The notes below the pieces were generated by a model. That model made no database searches, was not told the origin of the DNA, and saw nothing but the letters and a program-made list of their open reading frames with translations. 64,000 bases of DNA from Polytrichum commune (Eukaryota > Streptophyta > Polytrichopsida > Polytrichales > Polytrichaceae), in the NCBI GenBank assembly GCA_950295325.1, contig OX485804.1, positions 46,500,001 through 46,564,000 on the forward strand, written 5' to 3'. The number at the start of each line of letters is the position of its first letter. The first letter of the stretch is position 1. Of the stretch, positions 53,494 to 64,000 are shown in pieces. The translations under genes were made by a program, and so were the position numbers.

Positions 53494-54749
53494 CTTAGTA
53501 TTTCAAAGGATGGGTGGGGTGCGAGATTGCTTGGTTATGATAATAGAGTATGACTAAGGATCCACTTGGAAACCCACATCACAAATGCAATTAGTGATTT
53601 TTCTTACAGTCGATCATCATAAGTATGCATTATAATACCCCAATTGTTACAACACAATTGATACAACTCTAAAGAAAACTCTCAACTTTAGACCTTGGTA
53701 ATCCACTCTCGTCAATAGCTATGTTACACCAAAAGGTGTTCTCACTATGTACTAGCACACACATTTGGTAGCAACCCTTATTGTAACTAGTCTTGAATAT
53801 ATAAGTGGATCTCAGTGATATTTAAACATGATTTCCATTGACATTGATCAAAAAGATTATCGAGTACGTGGTGTTTTTTGAGATGTGACATGGGCATGTC
53901 AACTACACATGTACTCATTATAATTGCATTTTATTGTGTACAATAAACACAATAATTGAAGGCCTAATTATTGGTAGTTGACTAACATACCGTAAGTTTG
54001 GATCTAAGCTATGGGTTGGGCACCTACTCATGTTGCACCAATTATTGGCTTAGATGCAAAAACTAGGTATATGTTCAATACTAAACCTATGGTTAGTTTA
54101 GGATGGTTTATTAGGTTTAGGCTTACAAGCCCGTGCTCGACAAGGTTGACTCATAAAATTTCCATATGATTATTCATTCAAGTCTCAATCCATCACTCAC
54201 TTGATCTACCTTGGGGATCAACCTTGGTTCATACCACATGGTGAGGGCCCTTGACACATGCTTAACTTGTCGTTTGTTATGGATAGCCTAAACACATGTT
54301 CCCATTCGTTGTCATTGTGTTCTCATTAACATATCTAGGTCATGCCCACATTTCCATCAATAAACGCATAATGTTGCCCGTATACAATACTTAGAGTGTG
54401 TATAAGTGTTCTCAATTACAAACTGTATCCAATGGTACAAAATGAAAACACTAGTGAATCATATAGTGAACAATCAATATATTTGAATATATGATGGTAT
54501 ATGTTATAGTGATAGTACAATAATGTGCTATGTGCAAATCAACATGTATGACCTATTTACCTCTTTTATATGATTGTTGATGGAAACATTTAGGGTTGGT
54601 ACATTAGATTTTACATGGTTACCTTATTGGTGTACACGGTTTTATATCATCCCATTGCTTATAAAGTAGTCATTGATATTATAGCAATGATGCCTACACC
54701 ACTATCACTTTTGCTCTACAAGCTGCTCCACCATCGTTTTGGAAGATGA
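53494..54749. other. Intergenic; no gene recognised
   Basis: AT-rich DNA without a supported gene or repeat pair. Confidence 0.4.
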
Positions 54750-56500
54750 GTTGGAGGGAGATGTGGTGGTGGCAATGGATAAACTCTAATGAAAAATCAA
54801 ACTAACTTAGGGCGATTTTAGAGGTTGGTATGATGAGAATTTGGATTGAAAAAGGAGAATGCAAACCCAACCTAACGCAAGGTTATATGATGGTGTGATG
54901 ATGTACCAACACTATGGGTTTTTAAAACTTCCGTGTAGTTTTACAATTAACATTGAAGGGAGACGTGGTGGTGGTGATGCATATACCATTATGTAACCTA
55001 CATTCCCTTTGAAACAATGTTTGAAGTAGTGGTGGACATATTGTAATGCAAACTCAACCTAATAGAGGTTGACTTAAGGGTTCAAAGTCATACGAGAACT
55101 TGAATCACCAAAGAATATTGCAAATCCAACTTAACTCATGGTTTTAGGATGATGCGATGATGCTCCTACACTATAGAGTTTTGAAACCTTCATGTGATTT
55201 TCCAGAAACTCCTCCGTTGCCGTTTGTGGAATTGGAATTGAAGGTAGGTATGGCAATGGTGGTGGAGATACCCTTGTGCCTACAATCATGTTAAATTAGT
55301 GTTGGAGGGGGACATGGTGATAGTGGTGGGTATACTATAATGCAAACCCAACCTAACTTAAGGTGACTTAGGGTTTGAGAGATACGATGAGAACTCAATA
55401 TTGCAAAAGAATAATGCAAATTCAAACTAACTCAGAGTTTAAGAGATACGATGAGAAATCAAGTTCCAAAAGAAGAATGCAAACCCAACCTAACCTAGGA
55501 TGATGTGATGATGTTCCTTCACTATAGTCATTTGAAACTTCCATATGGTACGTTACTCCACAAACCCGTCCATTGCCACTTTTGGAGTCGGAATTGAAGG
55601 GAGGTATGGTAGTGGTGGTAGAGATACCCTTACTCCTATGTTCCCTTTAAAGTATCATTGGAGGGGGACACTGGTGGTAGTGGTGAACATAGATTGCAAA
55701 AGAATAATGCAAACACAACCTAACTTAGGGTTTCATGTTTGTGTGATCATTCTCCACTATAGACATTGGAAACTTTCATGTTGTTCTCCACAATCTCCTC
55801 CACCAATATTTGTGGTGTCAAAATTGAAGAGAGGTATGGCAATGGCAATGGGGATACCCTTATGCCTATGTGTTCCCTTTAACTTCATGAAAGGCCTGTT
55901 TTGGGCTTATGCATGACTCTTGATAACAAAATCATCCAAAAAGAAGGTGCTAGGAAGGTCACAATATGTGTCCTCATGTTCCTCATGAAATTTAAAGCTA
56001 GTAGTGATGATCCCATTCCAATATGTAAAGATGGTTGTTCACAAGAAAATTTTAAAGTCAACAATGAACTAACTTTTCCCTTCGTTGATACATTACTTTA
56101 TATAATACATTCATATTATTTTGATTGAAAATTGTCAATTTCCTACGGGGTTTTTTTCTTGTCTCAAATTGTATATCTAGTCTTAACATAATCTTGAAAG
56201 TTTGGACAACAAATTTATTGCATAAATTTATCACAAATTTATGAAAGTTGAATGATTCTAAATCGCTTATAAACAAATTACAAAAATCAGAAAATATTGC
56301 TATTCTATTGATGCATATGTAATTCATCATGAACAACCTTTCTTCTAGGTAGAATAAAAATTGAGCTCTAGAAAGCTTACTTTTTAGATGATCTAATGAA
56401 ACCACAATACCCTACAGGAAGTTCAGGGTTAAAGGGTAGTGTTGGAGTGGAATGCAAACCCAACCTAAGCTAGGGTGACTTAGGGTTTTAGAGGTTTAAG
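54750..56500. repeat. Degenerate repeats running up to the RH13 promoter
   Basis: Scrambled copies of a few blocks recur: GCAAACCCAACCTAACT (about 54860, 55049, 55337, 55485 and 56454), GATGTGATGATGTTCC-type words, GGGAGAYRTGGTGGTGGTGATG and GTTTTGAAACTTYCATGTG. They occur at least five times in the same orientation, and the last block overlaps the probable 5' leader of the RH13 gene. This looks like decayed tandem duplication of promoter-proximal DNA. Confidence 0.6.
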
Positions 56501-56574
56501 CTAACGAGAGCTTGGATTGCAGAAGGAGAATGCGAACACCACGTAACTTAGGGTGACTCAGGGTTTTAGGGTTT
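56480..56574 (+). promoter_or_regulatory. Two telo-boxes upstream of the RH13-like gene
   Basis: TTAGGGTTT occurs at 56480-56488 and 56566-56574, 221 and 135 bp upstream of the ATG. Telo-boxes are typical of plant ribosome-biogenesis promoters, which fits the predicted role of the downstream gene. Confidence 0.6.
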
Positions 56575-56700
56575 GAGGCGGGTGTGATGAGAGCTTGGAT
56601 TGCACATGGTGAGAAAGTTAAGATTTGTGTTGTTGTGTTGTTGTGTGCGGAGCACAGACAAGGCAGACGGGCAGATTGATTGATCGGCCGATCGATCACC

Positions 56701-59700
56701 ATGGGCAAGGGCAAAAGGAAGCGAGCAGCTGCCATCCCAGCTGCTTCCCTGGCCTGGAAGGATGTGACTCCTGTTGATCCTCTCTCTCTTCTTGTGGGCA
56801 GCGATGAAGGAGGGTTTATGTCGCTCGAAGAGATTGATGGTGATGTGTTTGTGTCTTCAATTCCGGATGTTGGCACTGCTGCTGCCCTTGCACATGATGA
56901 TGCCACGCATGTGGATGGCGAGGGCCATGGGGATGAATTGGAAGAAGATACGGGGGAGGAATCTGAGGAGGAGGCTACTGATGCTGTGCCCACTGAGGAG
57001 GTTGAGGTTGAGGTTGAGGTTGAGGATGATGATGAGGTTCATGAGGGGATTGAAGCACTGGATATGTCTGCTTGGGCTGACTTAAGGCTCCACCCATTGC
57101 TGCAGAAGGGTTTAAGTGCGTTAAAGTTCTCAGAGCCAACCCCTATTCAGAGGGCCTGCATTCCGGCTGCTGCTTTTCAAGGGAAGGTAATTGGCTCGGG
57201 TGAAGTTATTTTGGTTTGTCAAGTGTTATGTTTCAAACGAATTTTGTTCCCTGCACACTCAAACATCACAAAATCCTAAGATTCAGCGATGACATGGATT
57301 CGAGAGGTTGAAAAAGAAGAAGTAAAACTGATGGGAGGATTCTTTGTAAAAGCAGGACTATAGATCCTGACCATCATGAACACATGTATCTGGATGCGCA
57401 GGATGTTATAGGTGCCGCAGAGACAGGGTCAGGAAAGACACTTGCATTTGGTCTCCCAATATTGCAAAGGCTTTTGGACGAGCAAGAGAAGATGGTGCAA
57501 AAATCAAAAAATTCTGGAAAGGGTGTTGGGAGCCCTCTGCGAGCGCTAATTATCACTCCTACACGAGAACTTGCATTACAGGTGGCTGTTTTTGATAAAA
57601 TTAGATGTGATCAGCTGCAAGAGTGGTGTTGCTGTAGTTTGATTTCAGATGGCTCCTATGAGGATTTGATCGTGGTGAATCTGAAGCAAGTGTTAAGGCT
57701 GCTCAATCAACAAGCACTTGTTTGTACCCACAAGAATGAATTGATCAAGGACATATTGAGTTTTCACCGAAAATCATCAGCAATCAATTCATGATTGTCA
57801 TTTTTATATTTGCAGGTATGTAATCACTTGAGAGCTGCAGCCAAATACACTAACATCAAGGTCGTACCCATAGTTGGGGGAATGTCAACTCAGAAGCAAC
57901 AGCGGCTGCTCAAGAAACAGCCACAAATAGTTGTTGGAACTCCTGGTCGTTTGTGGGAGCTCATGAGCGTTGGAGAATCCCAGCTTCTTGATGTAAGTTC
58001 CCCTCTGAACTTGTCATGAATATATAGTCCTAGTTGTCGCAGGTCAAGAGGAGTCGAGGTGTTTGTCATTTGGCTACTTGGTCCATGTGCAATTTCCCTT
58101 GTATAAATGGCGAAAAAAAGATGTTGTTCACTTACAGATGCACTCGACTGCACTATTTTATCATATACAGATGCTTTTTTGTACTCCATTATATTTTAAT
58201 GGTAGGCCCTTCACTTTCTAAGCTCAGAAATGTGAAGCTGGAACAAAGGATTCATGGCTTTAAGAGCACACCGGTGTCAGATAGAAAACCAACTATCTGT
58301 GGTAATAATGGCTGTTGTAATAATATCACATGCGCTATCCTAGCTGCAGCATAGATGTCCATAATGTTCTTTCCTCTCTGTGAACATATATTGGCCAGAA
58401 GGTTGTGCATTCTGTAAGGTACCGGGGGCATGTCCCATTTGTTTGTTCCAGCCCTTGACTTTGGTGATGGGTTTTCTTTTGGGAGCAGTTGTCGTATCTC
58501 TCATTTTTTGTTCTAGATGAGGCGGATCGCATGGTGGAAAAAGGTCACTTCAAGGAGCTCCAGACAATAATTGACATGCTTCCAAAAAACAATCTTAAGC
58601 CTCTTGAAGTACCTGAAAAATCCTCTAGAGCCCTGAAAAAGCAGAGGGAGAAACGTCGGGAGAAATCTCCAGAGGCAGAGGTCTATCCAGACTCAGATGA
58701 TGATCAAGAACCAGACAGTGGTGAAGAAGAGGAGGAAGAAAGTGGTGAAGAAGAGGAAGAAGATGAAGGTGGTGAACAATCTGGAGAAGTAGAAGACATT
58801 GACATGGATCCTACATTTACAACTCCCAACAAGGTGGAGTCAATGAAAAAGAGGCAGACACTTGTTTTCTCAGCCACACTAGCATTGCCTCCAGGCTTCA
58901 AAAAGAAACTGAAGAAGGGTCATCTTGGAGACAAGAGGCTGTCAAAGAAGAATGAATACTCAGTGGCTTCTCTTTCAGAACGAGCAGGCATGAGACCCAA
59001 TGCAGCAATCATTGACCTCACTACAAACACTATTCTTGCAAGGAAGCTTGAAGAGTCTGTTATAGAGTATGCATTATCCCTTTATTTTTCTATTCCTTTT
59101 GAAGGGCAATATTCTGTTTCAATGCAATTAGTTGTTCAAGCTTGTGGGTTTTGGGGTTGCTGTTGGTTGATGATAAAGAGAACTCACACAAGTACTTTAC
59201 ATAATTTCCTCACCTCCGCTTAGTTAACCTTTTGCTAGTCATCATAAAATTAAGTGACATGTTACTGAAGTCAGCTCTTATTGCAATGATGTTGTAGCGT
59301 ACTGCAATTGACATTTGGTGTTTATTTCCAGGTGTCGAGATGAAGAGAAGGATGCATACTTGTACTATATTCTGAAGGTGCATGGATGTGGACGAACTTT
59401 GGTATTTTGCACTTCCATTGCTGCTCTGCGGAGGGTTTCCGCTATTCTTCGTCTTTTGGAAGTTCCAGTTTGGCCACTGCATGCTCAAATGCAACAAAGG
59501 GCACGACTGAAGGTGCAATTTGTGGCCTTACTCCCTGGACAGGCAGTAACTTTGGATTTATTTTCCTCTGAGTGAGTTCGCAGATTGTAGATGAATTAGG
59601 CTGGAAGATTTGCAGGCAAGTATTCATGGATGCATCAGCCTGGGAAGTCCAAGTTGATCTGACATTAATATTGCAATCAATGTAGTATGACAAGACACTG

Positions 59701-62518
59701 AAACCTCGAGACACATGCATGTTTAGAGGTTGCTACAGGTTTCACTTATTTCATAGGAAACATTGGACAGACTTTCTAAGCCTTGTCAATTTAACTGACA
59801 TAATTCTCTGGGTATTCTATTCAGGCTATGGATCGATTTAAAGCCAATGAAGACTGTGTGATGGTTGCAACAGACGTGGCAGCAAGAGGTCTGGACGTGA
59901 TGGGTATACGGACAGTGATACACTATCAGTTGCCCCATTCTGCTGAGGTATGTTGATGTGTGAAGTATTCTCTTTGCTCTAGTTTACAAGCGCTGATATC
60001 TTAGAGGCTTAAGTCTTGAAGATCTAGAGCAACATGTGCTAGTTGAGTTTAAGATTCCTTTTGTGGTCAAGCCTGTTTCCCCTCATGTTCTTTCTTTATG
60101 AGCCTAGAAGGTCTCCGCTTGAATGATGATACTTAAAAACCCATAGAGCATGTACTCAAACTTTCTGTTGTAACGAACTCGTAAACTGATGGTCACAATT
60201 AACCTATCTTATATGCAGCCAGCCAATTCTGTTATTCTGCCTAAAGTTCACTGTGTGGGACAGATGTATGTACACAGAAGTGGGAGAACTGCTCGTGCTG
60301 ACACTGATGGAATCAGCATAGCCCTCATTTCCCCATCAGATCGAACAAAGTACACTACTCTGTGTCGTGCCCTCAATAAGGTGGGCACCTCTAGAGCCAA
60401 CTTTGGTCATGCCATGAAATACTTTTGTGGTATTTTCTTGCCATTGTGTGGGATGTTTTGCAGACCATGGGAACCAACTCTAGAGGCCTTCTATTACTTT
60501 CTTCCTTAAACTTATAGGTGGTCATAATATATGTGGGGTATATAGTCCCTCCACTTAAAGTGGGTCTCAGATAACTGGGTCTAAGATGAGTGGGCCTAAA
60601 ATGAACACTATTAGCTCTGAACCAATTTCTCTTAGAAAACTAAACACGTGATCAGGACAGGATGCTTAGCAAATCCAAATCAAGGCCATAGCCATTTTCC
60701 TCATAGTTTGGAGCCCCATGTGAATATCCTATTCCACAACAAAGCAAGGGGTCTTTTTCTTATAAAATCATTACATGGATCCTTCAATTATGTTGACTAT
60801 AGAGTCTAGAATGGTTAACAACATTTGAGCATGTAATCCAATCTCTTTGAAACACATGATGTGTTGGTTTCCATTCTTAGATCCACATGTAACCACACAC
60901 CTCAAATGTAGGTGTTCAACTAAGAAAAGTAACTAAATTTGGCCCGCTTATCGTAGGGAATTTTGGCTGACAATCCATTGCATGTGGCCAAAGAAACAGC
61001 CTCTCACAATCGGTTTATTTTGGGTTATTGGCTCTTATCTGTACAAATTGAATCAACATGAGGAAGACGATAGAGCCCTTCACTTCTTTCCAGTGTCTTT
61101 GTTTTCTGGAAATTCCACCCTAGCCATGCATACTTTATTCATCGTCTTTCAAGAACGGGAACTTTTAGTATGTAGAGAGTAACCTGCTTCAATGGTTGTT
61201 TTTATTCCATCTTGGATCTGGGGTTTTTTCTGAAATTTTAAATCTGACTGATGTGAAGACTAGTGCAACTGAGTCCACAGATTTATTATATACAATTACT
61301 TGTTAATGTAACTGGTTGAAGGGCCTTCAACAGTACCAAATAGAAGTGCAAGTTATATGGTTGTCATCTTATTACGGATGTGGAAGTCAACAGTCATTTT
61401 TTTTGTGGTTGTCTGCATGCAGGCAAACGGATTGCCTTCTTTTCCTGTGGATGCGACCTATGTTCCTGCAACCCTCAGGCGTGTTACTCTCGCTGTTGAG
61501 GTTGACAAAGTTTTGCGCAGACATCAACAGGTAATACAGCTAGACAAATTTAGGTCTACCATCCATATTTGAAGTAGCTTTCATCTGGTAAAGAACTGGG
61601 AACAGGCACTGTTGGTGCAAAAACACTAGTTTACACACTGAGCTCACCTCTTACTTCAAACTACTGTGAGACTGATGTTTTGAAGTGTTTTGTGATTGCT
61701 GTCTGGCAGTCAAAAGCAAAGCAGTCATGGGTTAAACGGAATGCTGAAGCTTTGGAGATTGATTTGCAAAACAGTGACAATGATGATGCGGGTCCATATG
61801 GTAGTTCTGTGGAAAAGAATGACCGCCTGAAAGTTGAAAGTTTGCAGCAGGTGACTAGAAATTTATTTTCTGCTAAGATTTCCACTTGAACTTCGTCATT
61901 GTCAAGCTGTAGAGTGTTTTAAAGAGAAGAGAGGATGATGTGAACGAATTGTATTGGGTTTTTTCTGAGCAGGAGCTAAAGGAGCTGTTGAAGCAGCCAT
62001 TGGAGCCCAAGGCATTCTCTCGGCGTTATATTACAGGGGTATGTTATCCTTGCACTCAAATTTGGCTGATGCCCTGTGTACTATGTGATGGTAATTGGCA
62101 GGGTCTGGTAGCCCTCTTCACTTGGTTTTGTTACTTGTCTTTTGTACCATGCAGCACTGATTATATCTTATGTTTGATACCTCTGCAGTCTGGTGTTACT
62201 CCATTACTGGCTAAACAACTCAAGGAGTACACAACTAGGAAAGTGCCAAAGAAAGGAAGTAAGGGACCTAGTTATCAAAGCAATAATATTCCTCAAAGAG
62301 GTAGGCTAGTTGTCATTGGACAAGAAGCAAATGAGCCTTTGGATGCCCTTAGAAAGTCACAAGCCCTTAAAGCAATGACACAAGTTGGATCTACTTCAAA
62401 ATCAAAGCAAGCCCAGAAAGCAATGACTGAAGTTGGATCTACTTCAAAATCAAAGCAAGCCCAGAAAGCAATGACAGAAGTTGGATCCACCTCAAGGTCA
62501 AAACGGCGTAGACGTTGA
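56701..62518 (+). CDS. DEAD-box RNA helicase, DDX24/Mak5/RH13 type
   Basis: ATP-dependent RNA helicase of the nucleolar family needed for large-subunit (60S) ribosome assembly, as known for yeast Mak5. Eleven exons join in frame: 56701-57186, 57402-57581, 57816-57992, 58489-59066, 59332-59512, 59825-59947, 60264-60380, 61423-61530, 61710-61850, 61973-62038 and 62189-62518. They encode 828 residues. Motifs: FSEPTPIQ (Q150), AETGSGKT (168-175), PTREL (215-219), TPGR (264-267), DEAD (291-294), SAT (409-411), [16 protein letters not shown] (549-558) and HRSGRTAR (579-586). An acidic and basic insert of about 100 residues between DEAD and SAT is normal for this family. The N-terminus is acidic with a VEVEVEVE run. 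The C-terminus holds a basic tail and 16-residue repeats. The start ATG has A at -3 and G at +4. Telo-boxes lie upstream. Confidence 0.95.
62369..62506 (+). repeat. 48-bp coding tandem repeat at the RH13 C-terminus
   Basis: Nearly three copies of a 48-bp unit encode KAM-T-(Q/E)[11 protein letters not shown] (residues 780 to about 825). The reading frame is kept, and the units differ at only a few bases, so the expansion looks recent. Confidence 0.88.
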
Positions 62519-64000
62519 ACCTTTTTTTTTTGTCACCAACGTCTCCATGAAGGAAATGTATCATATTTTGCATTGAACAAGTTGCAAGTTGTGATGGTGG
62601 GCATCCTGCGGCAGAGTGATTTTGTTGTTTCTATTGTGTGGTCTGGGCTTCATCCTTTAGATGTCTTATAAGTGTTTGTATGCTCTGAGTCTGTTTATGG
62701 AATTGATTGCAAGGATGACTTGTGTGGATGCTGCTACAAAGTTTGATCTTCGCAGATGCCTGTAGGGTTGGGTTATGGGATTCCTCAGGTGTAGTGACTT
62801 ACATGATGTTTTCTCCACTATGTTTGACCAATTGAAGTTCATTGCACTTTAAGCACACCTATTTACTCAGAATTATGTTGTGTGTGTGCAACTGATTTCA
62901 GTGCTATGAGCCTAAGTTTATTTGCTCTCTCTAACTTGAGAAAATAAATACAGATCTTGATTTGACACATACACAATACCCTAAAATGGATGGTAGGGAT
63001 GACCTCAGCTGTGTTGTAGGAGGTTAACCCTCCACGCTTATCAGGTGCTGAATTGCTGGAAAGCATCCAGGGCATTTGTATAATGCTGAAATTAATATGA
63101 AATTCACAGCAAGTAACCAGAGCTGTCTCTTGGAGTTGTTGACCGAAGCTTAGTGCAAGTCAATCCAAAAAATTGTGAAATCCACTCGAATTGGAAGCTG
63201 TGAGATCATTGTGAACCCAGGGTGCAACATGAAGGTGGTATGAGAACTGCATCCAATGGTAGTGGGCGATTCGCCTGTTCACATGACTCCTCATCCCCTG
63301 ACAGGGAGCAGCTAATTTGCTACCTTCCTCCCTGACCGTTACATATACTACCGTAAGCTGGGAAGCTTGTGATCTCTCCCTCTTCGTTTGCGTCCCTCTC
63401 TGGCCCATTCCATGACATCATCGCCGCTGCATGCTGTTTGGTAGGAAACAACCTTCAAAGCCATGTCGATGCGATAAGTTCTATGAAAGTCTCTTGTCTT
63501 TCTTCAATGTCGCTTGATTAAACCATATGCTGCCTCCTTGAAAGTTATTGACTCCCCTTTTAACTGCCTCACTGTTAACGTCGGCTGAATCGAGAAGCAC
63601 AAATCCACTTTATATCAAAGCCCCTCGCCAACTTTCTTGAACACTGTATTAGACCTCCGCTAACCGCAAAACAGGTAGTATACGAGTGCTGACACAATTG
63701 AATGATACGAGGAAACCAATACCTGTATGCGTCTATGCTGTGGTGTGTAAATTTGTTAATCCTTCAGGCAAAGTTTCAGCTCCGAAAGCCACTCAGCTGC
63801 CGGTTTCACTGGTTCCAGCTGACCAGCGCCATGATACTGTTGGCCGCCTCACTCACTTTTCTATAGTAATCTTGAGCTCATGGTCGATGACGGTCACTTC
63901 TAAAACTCTCCAGTCACAAATGTAGGGCCGACCCAGCTCTTTCAGATGTGACAGAGGACGCAAAATGTCATCTAGCCTTGCAGGCTGTTGAAAATGTGGA
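62519..64000. other. RH13 3' UTR and downstream DNA
   Basis: A T-run follows the stop codon directly. AATAAA at 62943-62948 is a possible polyadenylation signal, though distant (about 425 bp). From 63 kb to the window end no gene could be built on either strand. Confidence 0.4.

Overview
The window is nuclear DNA from a land plant with a repeat-rich genome. The evidence is GT-AG introns in plant-type genes, plant orthologues of NSE1, DDX6/RH8 and RH13/MAK5, telo-box promoter motifs, and a CACTA element and MITEs with plant-type termini. The long decayed intergenic spaces and a protein with ankyrin, CCCH and RRM domains suggest a non-seed plant such as a fern, or another large-genome lineage. 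I cannot name the species.

Four protein genes can be rebuilt exon by exon, and each joins into one open frame. (1) A DDX6/Dhh1/RH8-type DEAD-box helicase lies on the minus strand at 11.47-17.17 kb (9 exons, 432 aa). (2) NSE1, the RING-like subunit of the SMC5/6 complex, lies on the minus strand at 20.66-24.07 kb (6 exons, 292 aa). (3) A protein with ankyrin repeats, two CCCH fingers and an RRM lies on the minus strand at 27.81-33.24 kb (3 exons, 1096 aa). (4) A DDX24/Mak5/RH13-type nucleolar DEAD-box helicase lies on the plus strand at 56.70-62.52 kb (11 exons, 828 aa). A broken partial copy of NSE1 (9.25-10.74 kb) lies downstream of the DDX6-like gene, so the helicase sits between the intact gene and its pseudogene.

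Repeats fill most of the rest. At 0-9 kb there is a Stowaway-like MITE, a Mutator-type MITE with an 11-bp target duplication, and a decayed plus-strand LINE with APE-endonuclease and RT motifs. NSE1 intron 1 holds a 5S-rRNA-derived segment. At 33.4-55 kb there are several MITEs, a 260-bp tandem array, a recurring family with GGCCAC/TTCACAC termini, an antisense LINE remnant, a tRNA-type SINE, and a 5'-truncated LINE with RNase H, a CCHC knuckle and a PD-(D/E)XK-like nuclease. A non-autonomous CACTA element there carries a nested tRNA-derived SINE. About 1.8 kb of degenerate repeats runs up to the RH13 promoter.

Three of the genes act on RNA (mRNA decay or repression, probable mRNA binding, ribosome assembly) and one in DNA repair. 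They form no operon or cluster; telo-boxes lie near three of their starts.
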